From: Treponema sp. UBA1747
GTDB lineage: Bacteria > Spirochaetota > Spirochaetia > Treponematales > Treponemataceae
Direction of reading: 5' to 3'
Length of the DNA stretch: 64,000 nt
NCBI GenBank assembly: GCA_002315375.1
Contig: DCHR01000018.1
Coordinates: 1 to 64,000 of the forward strand
Positions 25,973 through 34,549 of the stretch are shown here, piece after piece (positions within the stretch are counted from its first letter, which is position 1; each line of letters starts with the position of its first letter). The position numbers and the translations under genes are program-made. The notes beneath the pieces are model-generated. The model saw only the letters and a list, made by a program, of their open reading frames with translations. It was not told where the DNA came from and searched no databases.

Positions 25973-26650
25973 TTGCAGGTAAAGAACTTGGGTGAAATTA
26001 AAGCAATTGCCTTTGATATCGACGGAACGCTTTACGAAAACTGGAAGCTGAATATCCGTATTATCTGGCATTTCCTTAAGAACATTACATTCTTTGCAAG
26101 ATACGGACATGCAAGAAACCTTTTCCGGGCTTCAGGTAAAACCATGAACTTCCGGGAAGAACAGCTTTCCCTTATGACAAAATATTACTTCGGTTCAGAA
26201 TCCAAAGCACAGAAAAAAATGGATGATGTAATTTACGAAGGTTTGAAAAAATATTTCAAGAAAATAGTGCCGTGCAAAGATTCTCTGGATACGGTTAAAT
26301 CTTTTAAGGAAGCGGGGTTCAAAATCGCACTTCTTTCAGATTTTCCTCCGGAACAGAAAGGCGGGTTATGGGGATTCCAGCCTTACTGCGATGTTATCCT
26401 GGGTACTGAAGCCTGCGGTGCTCTAAAACCTGCTCCTGTTTCATTCAGAAAAATGGCGGATGACCTTGGGGTAAAACCTGAAGAGATTCTCTATGTTGGA
26501 AACAGTCACAAATATGATGTGGTTGGTGCCAGAAATGTAGGAATGAAAACGGCCTGGTTTACAAAAAAGAAACTGGATAAAACCGGACAGGCTGACATTG
26601 TGTTCAGCAGGTTCAGTGATCTGAAACAGATTATTCTGAAAAATATATAA
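25973..26650 (+). CDS. HAD-superfamily hydrolase
   Basis: 225 aa. HAD motif I is DIDGTLY (nucleophile and acid Asp), motif II is LLSD, motif III is the Lys in GALKPAP, and motif IV is represented by VGNSHKYDVVGA. A helical cap lies between motifs I and II. It should dephosphorylate a small phosphoester; the substrate is unknown. The start is TTG 25973, supported by GGGGGGAG four bases upstream and by the lack of a nearer ATG in frame. It lies 22 bp before the coiled-coil gene and may be co-transcribed with it. Confidence 0.82.
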   Translation: MQVKNLGEIKAIAFDIDGTLYENWKLNIRIIWHFLKNITFFARYGHARNLFRASGKTMNFREEQLSLMTKYYFGSESKAQKKMDDVIYEGLKKYFKKIVPCKDSLDTVKSFKEAGFKIALLSDFPPEQKGGLWGFQPYCDVILGTEACGALKPAPVSFRKMADDLGVKPEEILYVGNSHKYDVVGARNVGMKTAWFTKKKLDKTGQADIVFSRFSDLKQIILKNI

Positions 26651-26672
26651 AAAATAACTTGGGTGGGAAAAA

Positions 26673-29600
26673 GTGGTTATTTCAATTTCAATTATTGTTG
26701 CTCTTCTTGCAGCAGCCGGATTCTCATATGTTTTTCATGAACTGGAAAAACGTAATTCAACTTATGAAAGCGTAAAAAGATACTCAGATAAATGCATCAA
26801 ACAGCTTGATGAAAAATTCCTTGGAATAAAAAAGGAATTCAATCATCTGCTGTCTGATCTTGAGGGAAACAAGACAGCGGCCAGTGCAGCAGTCCGCGTT
26901 CTCAAAGAGAAATCTGACGAGTTCAACGGGGAAATCGGAAAACTTTCTGATGACATTCGTGCAGTCCAGAATATCGAAGCCAAAATCATGCATTTTGATT
27001 CAGTTCTCCGCGAACTGGATGTAATGACCGGAAAGGTAGAAGAAAATCTTCTTCTGGTGAAAAAAGAAAGTACTATTGTTGATAACCTTAAACAGAGGCT
27101 TTCTGAACAGGATAAGAAAGTAGAACAGATCAATAACCGTATTCCGCAGATTACCAGAGAGTTCAACGATAAAAACGAAGAACAGCTTAAGAAAACAGGA
27201 ACCGTTCTGTTAAGTGAATATGAAAAATATGCAGATAATGTTCGCGTTGAACTTGAAAAACAGAAGAGCGAAGCTCAGAGCCTTCTGATAAAAATTAATT
27301 CTGATATTCACGCAGCCTTTGATTCGGCTGCTTCCCGCGCAGACAGTCTGGAAGATACAACTTTCCAGCATTTGAGCCAGCAGGCCGCAAAACGTGTTCA
27401 GGAACTTAAGGATAGTTTTACCCGTGATACTGAAAAACTGGAAAAACATGTAAATGAACTGGCCCGTACAACTGATGAAAAAATTCTTGCAGATGTTGAC
27501 AGCCGCCTTGAAACCTTGAATACAGATGTTACTTCACGTCTTGAAACTTTGAACACAGATGTTTCGTCACGTATTGAGACTGTTCAGTCGGATGTGTCTG
27601 TCCGTGTTGATAATCTTGAAAAAGGTGTTAATTCCCGTGTTACAGAAATGGATTCTGATTTCCAGGATCGGATTACTGCTGTTGAAACGGATGTTTCAGA
27701 AAAAATTGCTGCAATCAACAGTGAACATTCACAGAAAATACAGTCACTGGCTGCTGAATACGAGGAAGATTACAAGAATACTATTGCTGACTACAAAGAA
27801 AAATATGATTCCCTTTCTGTGGAAGTTAAAGACTACATGGACAAAATTAAAAACAGCATGAAGGAACATGTAGAAAAACTTACAGCAAGCTATACAGAAA
27901 AATATACTCAGCTTAAAGAAAATTATGCAGCTCAGCTCGATTCGGTAGCTGGAAAGAACAGCGAAATAATTACAAAATTTGAAGAAAGATTTACCGTTGA
28001 TTATCAGAAGCTGAATAATAAATCTGAAGCTTTTGCAGCTGATTACAATAAAAAAGTAGATGATTTCATTGCATCCGGAAACGACAGACTGGCATCAGTT
28101 GAAACCGATTTCAATGAACGCGCAGGAAATCTGGAAAAAGTAATGGAAGAACTCCACTCACGAATGAACGGGGAAGAAAATGAACTTGCTGCTTCAATGG
28201 GAAAACAGCTTAAGGAACTGGATGCAAATTATCAGAGCCAGTTTGAAACTGTGCAGAAAACCCTCGATGAAAAATTTGCCCTTTACCAGCAGAATGCAGA
28301 AAAAGTCAGTGCAAAGGTTGATACTGTAGATTCTTCTCTTAAGGAAAAGTATGACACTTATACTGGCAGTCTTCAGACAAAGATTTCTTCGTTCCAGGCA
28401 GGAATTAATGAATCGCTGAAGAATGCAAAGGATTCTGCAAATACAGTTCTGGGAGAAACAAAAGAAGCTGTTGCAAATCTGAAAAATGAATGTGCCGAAG
28501 TTGAAAAACGTGCTCAGGAACTGAGACCTCAGATTGAAGCCGGCATTAAAGATGTGGAAACAAAACTCGAAGATTTCAGAGTTTCATCTCAGAGCAGAAT
28601 GGAAACTTTGAATAAAACTCTTCAGGATGAAATCCGCAACGCTCTTGCAGACGGCGAAAGCCGTCGTCTCAGCATTCTTGAAAGCGCAGATGATCAGCTT
28701 GGCGAATACAAAAGAGACCTTGAGTACAAAATTGCACAGCTTCAGACCTCATCAAGCGATATTGATATGCTGGATAAGAGTCTCCGTGGCGCAATGAATG
28801 ATGTTCAGAACCGTATTCTTTCTGATTTTGACAAGTTTACAGGGGAACAGCAGAAGAAGCACGAAAGATTCAGTAATGGTATTAAAGAAAGTTCTGATGC
28901 TCTCGAAGAAAAAATCCGTGAAATCGATGATGCATTAACCGGACTGAAGGAAAGCGCTGCAGGTTCTATGAATGCAAAACTTACAGAATTTGAAACTACC
29001 TTTGAAAGAAAACTTTCTGAAAATACAGAAAAAGTTGATTCTGATTTAAGTCAGTGGAAACGCGATTTTGATGGAAGAATCTCAATTATCGCTCAGGATT
29101 ATCAGGAAGCAAGACGCCAGGTTGAAGAAGATTTTGCAGAAAAACTCCGTGCAAACATTATTTCTCTTCAGTCCAAAACAGACAGTCAGCTTGAAACTGT
29201 AGAAAATGATGTTGAAGGAACCAAAACACGGCTCCAGGCTGATGTAAATACAATCCGCTCTCTGCTCAATGAGTTTAAACAGGAAACTACAGATAAAATT
29301 GAAGAAGCAACAGAAAGCGCTTCAAATGAAATCAAGTCTCTTGGAGAAAAGAATTCAGGTCAGATCAGCGAAGCCGTTGCAAAGCTTCAGATTTCAATCC
29401 GCGATGATCTGGAATCTTTCCAGGAAAATATGAAGAACAAGCAGGAAACAAGTGCCAGCTCAATTGATGCTTCAATCGCCGAATTCAATACCTGGAAAAC
29501 TCAGCTCAAACAGCAGATGGTTGAATACACAGACAGATTCAGAGATGATTTTGATTCGTTCCAGAAAACTACAAATGATGAGCTTCGCAGAAAAGAAGAT

Positions 29601-30764
29601 AAGTTCATGGGAGAGCTTCAGGAATATAATGATTCTTTGAAGAAACAAATCCAGGATACTGATGAAAAGATTTCTGAACGCGAAACAGAAATCAGTGAAA
29701 ATATCAATCTTCTTAAGGATACTCTTGAATCAGTTACAGAAAACAACAAGAGAAAGCAGAATGAAATCATTGATGACATTCAGAATAAATCGAATGACCT
29801 TCTCATGCGTCTTTCTGAACTGGCAAAGGAAGTTAATGCAGTTGAGTCACAGATGTCTGTATATGAACAGGCTGATATGATGAAAAAACAGCTTGATGCA
29901 AAAATTGCAACTATCAGAGATGCTTTCGATGATCTGGAAAAATTCTCTGATTCTGCAGAAAAATATCAGACTCAGTTTGCAGAACTGCGCCGCATGAATG
30001 AAGCTATTGATGATACAGTTTCAGATTTCGAAAGCAAGAATAATAAAGTAGAAAGTCTTGAACAGCGTTTCAATTATATGATGGAACTTTCCGGACAGAT
30101 TGATTCAAAAATCAGAACACTGTCAAATCAGTCTGACGATATTATGGGACTCGAAGTTAAGGTTAAAGATTTTCAGGAAGCAGTTGATGCCTCTGAAGAA
30201 AAACTCCTGCGGATTGAACAGAAAAATGCTGTTCTTGACCGCGTAAACCAGGATATTTCTGATGCCTTTGAAAAACAGAACGAATTGAATCAGAGTCTTA
30301 CAGACTGCCAGAGACAGATTGCATCCCTGCCTGGTGAAATAGAAACCGTTCAGAAAGATGTGGATATTATTCTTAAAAATGCCAAGAAGATTTCGGAAAC
30401 TGCAAAGAAACTGGTTAATGTTGAAAACATTATTACTGATTCTGAAAAACGAATCGATGAAATCAATGCAGCTTCTTCAGGAATCAAGAAAATCGAAATG
30501 GATATCCGTCAGCTCAACAAGGATGTGGATGATAAATTTGAAGCCCTCAGAACTGTAGCCAAAGAAAAAACAAAGTCAACAGCAAGAACTTCAAAGGTTG
30601 AACCAAATACTTCCAAATCACTTACACCTCAATTGCGCCACAATGTTCATGTTCTTAAGACACAGCAGAAATGGTCTGATGAAGAAATTGCTCAGAGAAC
30701 AGGTCTTTCTGTTGGGGAAGTTGATCTTATTCTTTCTCTTCCGGATGAAGACAGTATCGTGTAA
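26673..30764 (+). CDS. Giant membrane-anchored coiled-coil protein with C-terminal helix-turn-helix (SpiroCoCo-like)
   Basis: 1363 aa. One N-terminal membrane helix (VISISIIVALLAAAGFSYVF) is followed by more than 1,200 residues of Glu/Lys/Gln/Ser-rich coiled coil with no enzyme motif. A Thr/Lys-rich linker comes next (about 1290-1310), then a compact HTH-like end: QQKWSDEEIAQRTGLSVGEV. The terminal block resembles that of the DUF6115/YlxL-like families. The overall plan fits what I recall being annotated as the SpiroCoCo family in spirochetes. GTG start 26673 has GGGTGGGA upstream. It probably forms a cytoplasmic filament or tether at the membrane; the role is not established by sequence. Confidence 0.8.
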   Translation: MVISISIIVALLAAAGFSYVFHELEKRNSTYESVKRYSDKCIKQLDEKFLGIKKEFNHLLSDLEGNKTAASAAVRVLKEKSDEFNGEIGKLSDDIRAVQNIEAKIMHFDSVLRELDVMTGKVEENLLLVKKESTIVDNLKQRLSEQDKKVEQINNRIPQITREFNDKNEEQLKKTGTVLLSEYEKYADNVRVELEKQKSEAQSLLIKINSDIHAAFDSAASRADSLEDTTFQHLSQQAAKRVQELKDSFTRDTEKLEKHVNELARTTDEKILADVDSRLETLNTDVTSRLETLNTDVSSRIETVQSDVSVRVDNLEKGVNSRVTEMDSDFQDRITAVETDVSEKIAAINSEHSQKIQSLAAEYEEDYKNTIADYKEKYDSLSVEVKDYMDKIKNSMKEHVEKLTASYTEKYTQLKENYAAQLDSVAGKNSEIITKFEERFTVDYQKLNNKSEAFAADYNKKVDDFIASGNDRLASVETDFNERAGNLEKVMEELHSRMNGEENELAASMGKQLKELDANYQSQFETVQKTLDEKFALYQQNAEKVSAKVDTVDSSLKEKYDTYTGSLQTKISSFQAGINESLKNAKDSANTVLGETKEAVANLKNECAEVEKRAQELRPQIEAGIKDVETKLEDFRVSSQSRMETLNKTLQDEIRNALADGESRRLSILESADDQLGEYKRDLEYKIAQLQTSSSDIDMLDKSLRGAMNDVQNRILSDFDKFTGEQQKKHERFSNGIKESSDALEEKIREIDDALTGLKESAAGSMNAKLTEFETTFERKLSENTEKVDSDLSQWKRDFDGRISIIAQDYQEARRQVEEDFAEKLRANIISLQSKTDSQLETVENDVEGTKTRLQADVNTIRSLLNEFKQETTDKIEEATESASNEIKSLGEKNSGQISEAVAKLQISIRDDLESFQENMKNKQETSASSIDASIAEFNTWKTQLKQQMVEYTDRFRDDFDSFQKTTNDELRRKEDKFMGELQEYNDSLKKQIQDTDEKISERETEISENINLLKDTLESVTENNKRKQNEIIDDIQNKSNDLLMRLSELAKEVNAVESQMSVYEQADMMKKQLDAKIATIRDAFDDLEKFSDSAEKYQTQFAELRRMNEAIDDTVSDFESKNNKVESLEQRFNYMMELSGQIDSKIRTLSNQSDDIMGLEVKVKDFQEAVDASEEKLLRIEQKNAVLDRVNQDISDAFEKQNELNQSLTDCQRQIASLPGEIETVQKDVDIILKNAKKISETAKKLVNVENIITDSEKRIDEINAASSGIKKIEMDIRQLNKDVDDKFEALRTVAKEKTKSTARTSKVEPNTSKSLTPQLRHNVHVLKTQQKWSDEEIAQRTGLSVGEVDLILSLPDEDSIV
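27501..27731 (+). repeat. Seven 33-bp units encoding 11-residue coiled-coil repeats
   Basis: Inside the coiled-coil gene, residues 277-353 read as seven units of exactly 11 residues on the pattern S-R-[LIV]-E-T-[LV]-x-x-D-V-x. The first two units are almost identical (SRLETLNTDVT, SRLETLNTDVS). A hendecad spacing predicts a nearly straight or slightly right-handed coil. Confidence 0.8.
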
Positions 30765-30773
30765 TCGTTTTTG

Positions 30774-32021
30774 TTACCTGCTCAAAAGGCAGGTGGCAAA
30801 AGCTTCAATCTGATTTTCCCAGTTTCCGGTTTTCTCATAAGTCTTTGCTTTTACAAAAACTGAATCTGCCGGAACATCAAGAACTTTAGAAATGCTTTCT
30901 ATTATCTGCTGGCGGTAGGGAAGGAATTTAGGTTTTTCAAGTTTTACGACACAATCCAGGTTTTCCAGTTTCCAGCCTTTTGCTGTTATTTTATCCCAGA
31001 CTGTTTTCAAGAGTTTTTTTGAATCGGCATCTTTCCATTCTGCTTCTTCAGGGGGGAAGAAGGAGCCTATGTCTCCAAGTCCCGAAGCTCCCAGAAGGGC
31101 ATCTGTTATGGCGTGAAGGAGAACATCTCCGTCCGAGTGACCGTCTTCACCTTTTTCAAAAGGAATTTCAATTCCCCCAAGAACAAGTTTTCTTCCTGAA
31201 ATCAGGCGGTGCATGTCGTAGCCAAGTCCTGTGTGAATCATTTTGTTTTCCTTCGGGTTTGAATTGCTGCTGCAGGAAATTTTCTGCAGGTCTTCCGGAT
31301 ATGTGATTTTTATATTCTGTGAATCACCTTTTACTGAAGAAACCGGACCGCAATACTTGTTCCATATTTCAGTGTCATCTGTGTATTCACAGCTGTCTTT
31401 CGAAGCTTTGTTATGGGCTTCAAGAATTTCTTTCAGGAAAAAAACTTGCGGGGTTTGTACAGAAATCAGGTTCTTCCTGAGAAGGTGGGCGGTAACTATT
31501 CCGCTTTCATTAATCTGCTTCTGAGTTTCTGTTGGTTCGAGTCCCGGGAAGGTGGCTCCTGATTCTTCTGCCTTTTCAACAGTTCTTTCAATCAGTTCCC
31601 TTGAAATAAAAGGTCTGGCGCCGTCGTGAATGGCGGCAAGATAATTTTCAATATCAGGAATTAGTTCGGACAGTTTTTTTAATCCGTTGTGAACTGAACT
31701 CTGGCGGGAAGAACCGCCTTCTGTAAAGAGAATTTTAATTTCAGGATTATTCTGCAGTAGGATTTGAAGTTCCGGATCAGTGAAAACTGCTTTTTCGGCA
31801 TCCGGGGTTCCCTGTGGAGGAACTGTAACACAAATCAGTTTTGAATCTGTGAATTGAAGGAATCTTTTTATGACAGTGGAAAGAACTGTGCCGCTTTCCA
31901 TTGTCATATATTCTTTTTTGATTCCGCTGCCCATTCTTGTTGAGGAACCGGCAGCAGTAATCAGGATGCAAAGTTTTTTACTCTTCGAAGTCGTCGCCGT
32001 CATCTTCGTAATCGCCGTCAT
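30774..32021 (-). CDS. ispDF: Bifunctional IspD-IspF, MEP isoprenoid pathway
   Basis: 415-aa fusion. Residues about 15-255 are IspD (CTP:MEP cytidylyltransferase), with ITAAGSSTRMGSGIKKEY, IHDGARPFI and QTPQVF. Residues about 258-415 are IspF (MECDP synthase), with GLGYDMHRL, HSDGDVLLHAITDALLGA and the metal ligands D and H. Together they do the third and fifth steps of isopentenyl diphosphate synthesis. The start is uncertain: ATG 32021 or ATG 32003. Both lie inside the 3' end of carD, giving a 44- or 26-nt overlap, so translation is probably coupled. The end is 9 bp from the convergent coiled-coil gene. Confidence 0.95.
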   Translation of the reverse strand: MTAITKMTATTSKSKKLCILITAAGSSTRMGSGIKKEYMTMESGTVLSTVIKRFLQFTDSKLICVTVPPQGTPDAEKAVFTDPELQILLQNNPEIKILFTEGGSSRQSSVHNGLKKLSELIPDIENYLAAIHDGARPFISRELIERTVEKAEESGATFPGLEPTETQKQINESGIVTAHLLRKNLISVQTPQVFFLKEILEAHNKASKDSCEYTDDTEIWNKYCGPVSSVKGDSQNIKITYPEDLQKISCSSNSNPKENKMIHTGLGYDMHRLISGRKLVLGGIEIPFEKGEDGHSDGDVLLHAITDALLGASGLGDIGSFFPPEEAEWKDADSKKLLKTVWDKITAKGWKLENLDCVVKLEKPKFLPYRQQIIESISKVLDVPADSVFVKAKTYEKTGNWENQIEAFATCLLSR

Positions 32022-32616
32022 CTTCGGAATCGTTCTTTCCTTTTGAATCAGATTTTACGTCATCCATTAAGTCGTCGTCTTCGTCATCATCAAGAATTGC
32101 AATGTGTTTAACTTTTGGAGCGGCTCCAGGCGGTTCAAGTTTAAGGTGAATCTGGTTTTCAACTTCTTTTTCTGACATTCCAAGTGCAATTGAAATTTCA
32201 TCGATAAGGAGTTTTTTTGCTGAATCGTAAAGTTTGCGTTCAAGGATTGGAAGTTCCTTTACCTTGCTTCTTGTATAAAGAGTGCGAACGATAGTTGCAA
32301 TGTCTTTAACTGTACCTTTTTTCAGGAGTTCCAGGTTCTGCTGGTAACGCAGTTTCCAGTCTGATGTAGGTGTTTCACAGTCTTCAGAAAGAAGATTCAA
32401 TGCTTCTTTTGCTTCAGCTGCGCCTACAATCTGGCGGATTCCAAGGCCCGGTGCATTTGCAACAGGAACCATTACAACCATGTCTGATGCTTCAATATAG
32501 ATTTTATAGTAGGGTACTGTTTCGCCTTTGAATTCTTTTTCAAAAACTTCAGTGATTTTTCCGACACCCTGACTCGGATAAACAACCTTCTGGTTGACTC
32601 TGAATTTATTACTCAT
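31978..32616 (-). CDS. carD: CarD/CdnL-family RNA polymerase-binding regulator
   Basis: 212 aa. The N-terminal CdnL_TRCF Tudor-like domain (FRVNQKVVYPSQGVGKITEVF, residues about 4-24) binds the RNAP beta subunit. A helical middle follows (LNLLSEDCETPTSDWKLRYQQNLE, VRTLYTRSKVKELPILERKLYDSAKKLLIDEI), as in proteins that stabilise open promoter complexes. The last 45 residues are an Asp/Glu tail (DDDEDDDLMDD and onward), absent from most CarD proteins I know. ATG 32616 was chosen rather than an in-frame start 39 nt upstream because the -10 box lies between them. ispDF follows with overlap. Confidence 0.92.
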   Translation of the reverse strand: MSNKFRVNQKVVYPSQGVGKITEVFEKEFKGETVPYYKIYIEASDMVVMVPVANAPGLGIRQIVGAAEAKEALNLLSEDCETPTSDWKLRYQQNLELLKKGTVKDIATIVRTLYTRSKVKELPILERKLYDSAKKLLIDEISIALGMSEKEVENQIHLKLEPPGAAPKVKHIAILDDDEDDDLMDDVKSDSKGKNDSEDDGDYEDDGDDFEE

Positions 32617-32623
32617 AACCTTT

Positions 32624-32632
32624 ATTATACTA
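32624..32632 (-). promoter_or_regulatory. carD -10 element 7 nt before the start codon
   Basis: Minus-strand TAG followed by TATAAT (32624-32629), then AAAGGTT and ATG. The spacing leaves little or no leader, as at other genes in the window. Confidence 0.55.
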
Positions 32633-32691
32633 CAAAGTTCAATAAATGAAAACAAACTGATTCTGGAATATTGTTATAAATAAAAATACTA

Positions 32692-32708
32692 AATAAATGG
32701 TATTTATT
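32692..32708. promoter_or_regulatory. 7-3-7 palindrome upstream of the ABC exporter
   Basis: AATAAAT GGT ATTTATT, 51 bp before the exporter start, in AT-rich DNA. A possible operator, but AT-rich palindromes also arise by chance and no regulator adjoins. Confidence 0.3.
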
Positions 32709-32758
32709 GAAAGTGAAATGTAAATTGAATACAGAATCTAAATTAACGAGGATTTTAT

Positions 32759-34537
32759 ATGTTCAAATGGGTATGGTCCTATATCAGAAAGTATTCCCTA
32801 TGGATGTGTCTGGGCATAAGTCTCACAATAGTTGTTTCAGCTCTCAATATGATTAACCCTTCAATTACGGGACGTATAGTTGACCTTGTAATCGGACAGG
32901 GGAAACACGATCTTCTCCCAAAACTGATTTCAATAATGATTTGCTGTACTTTGGGAAAAGCAATTATCCGTTATTCCTATCAGTCAATTTATGAACAGGT
33001 TTCCCAGAATGTTATGCGCAATATGCGTGAAGATTTATATGCTCATATTCAGACTCTGGATTTCTCCTGGTATGATAAATCTCCAACCGGAAATGTAATG
33101 ACTATGCTGACAAGTGATCTTGATATGGTACGTCACTTCTGTGCATGGGTTATTTATATGACAATCGATAATGTTCTGGTTTATGTTTTTTCAATTATTG
33201 TTTTAAGCAGAATCAGCTGGAAACTTACTCTTGCATTCCTGATTATTGCGCCTTTTATTATGTTCATGGTCTGGAAGTTCAAGGGAGAAATAAAACCTTC
33301 TCATTTGGCTGTTCGCGATCAGTTTGCGAAGCTCAATACAAAGGCCGGTGAAAATATCGCAGGAAACCGTGTCGTTAAAGCTTTTGTACGGGAAGATTAT
33401 GAAATCAAAAATTTTGAATCAGAAAATCTTGGTTATCATGACCGTAATATTGAAAATGCGGATATCCGCATTAAATATACACCTGCAATCGAAGCAATCT
33501 GTGGGGTTCTTCCTGTTATTTTAATTATTTTCGGCGGTTATCTTGTAGTGAAAGGGGAAATTTCACTTGGTAATGTTGTTACTTTCAACGGCCTTATGTG
33601 GACTTTCAGCCAGCCTGTAAATATGTTTGCTCATCTTATGGATAATTATCAGAAATTCAGTGCCAGTGCCCAGCGTCTTTATGAACTTTACCAGACAAAA
33701 GGAACAATCAAGAAGGATACCGCAGTCAGCGCTGTAGGAAGAAAAAATCTTGGTCTTTCTGAAAAGTCTGCTGATTCTGAAAATAGCGATGAGAAAAAGA
33801 ACCTTCCTGAAGTAGCTTTCGGAAACATCAGATTCAACAATGTTTCCTTTGCCTATAACGAAAATAAAGTTCTTAAGAATGTAAGCTTTGAAGTAAAACC
33901 TGGAATGACCGTAGGAATACTCGGGCCAACCGGCAGCGGAAAATCAACAATAGCCCGTCTTTTGTGCCGTTATTACGATGTTTCAGATGGAGAAATCCTC
34001 ATTGACGGAAAAAACATCAGGGATTTTGATGTTGAAGAATTGCGTCGTCACATAGGAATTACCATGCAGGAAGCTTTCCTTTTCAGCGACACAGTTGCAG
34101 GGAACATTAAGTTTGCAAATACAGATGCAACTTTCCTGGAGGTTGAAAAGGCTACAGAACTGGCCCGTGTAAAAGATTTTCTTAATGATCTTTCAGAAGG
34201 TTATGACACAGTTGTCGGAGAACGGGGAGTGGGGCTTTCCGGCGGACAGAAACAGCGTATCGCACTGGCCCGTCTTTTCCTGGCAAATCCTCCGGTAATG
34301 ATTCTGGATGATACAACTTCAGCTGTTGATATTGAAACAGAAGAAAAAATCCGTGCGTCAATCCGGGAAATGTCTGCAGGTCATACAACATTTATCATCA
34401 GTCATCGTGTTTCTTCTTTTGAAAATTGTGACCTGATCCTGGTTGTTGAAAACGGGGAAATTACAGCCCGCGGAACTCACGAAGAACTGAAAAATCAGCC
34501 TGGTTATTATCAGGATGTATGGAACTTACAGAAATAG
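32759..34537 (+). CDS. ABC exporter half-transporter, subunit with degenerate catalytic site
   Basis: 592-aa type IV (MdlA-like) exporter half. Six membrane helices in residues 1-315 are followed by a nucleotide-binding domain: Walker A GPTGSGKST, Q-loop TMQEAFLFS, signature LSGGQKQR, Walker B MILDDTTSAVD and H-loop ISHRVSS. The Walker B catalytic Glu is Asp here, as in the non-hydrolysing site of heterodimeric exporters. A charged 35-residue insert (about 322-356, rich in Ser, Asp and Lys) separates the two domains. The partner gene starts 12 bp later. The substrate may be a drug, lipid or peptide. Confidence 0.92.
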   Translation: MFKWVWSYIRKYSLWMCLGISLTIVVSALNMINPSITGRIVDLVIGQGKHDLLPKLISIMICCTLGKAIIRYSYQSIYEQVSQNVMRNMREDLYAHIQTLDFSWYDKSPTGNVMTMLTSDLDMVRHFCAWVIYMTIDNVLVYVFSIIVLSRISWKLTLAFLIIAPFIMFMVWKFKGEIKPSHLAVRDQFAKLNTKAGENIAGNRVVKAFVREDYEIKNFESENLGYHDRNIENADIRIKYTPAIEAICGVLPVILIIFGGYLVVKGEISLGNVVTFNGLMWTFSQPVNMFAHLMDNYQKFSASAQRLYELYQTKGTIKKDTAVSAVGRKNLGLSEKSADSENSDEKKNLPEVAFGNIRFNNVSFAYNENKVLKNVSFEVKPGMTVGILGPTGSGKSTIARLLCRYYDVSDGEILIDGKNIRDFDVEELRRHIGITMQEAFLFSDTVAGNIKFANTDATFLEVEKATELARVKDFLNDLSEGYDTVVGERGVGLSGGQKQRIALARLFLANPPVMILDDTTSAVDIETEEKIRASIREMSAGHTTFIISHRVSSFENCDLILVVENGEITARGTHEELKNQPGYYQDVWNLQK

Positions 34538-34549
34538 GAGGAGGAAAAT

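Noticed and set aside
27501..27731. CRISPR-like array
   Set aside because: The 33-bp periodicity lies inside a reading frame without spacers and is explained by 11-residue protein repeats.
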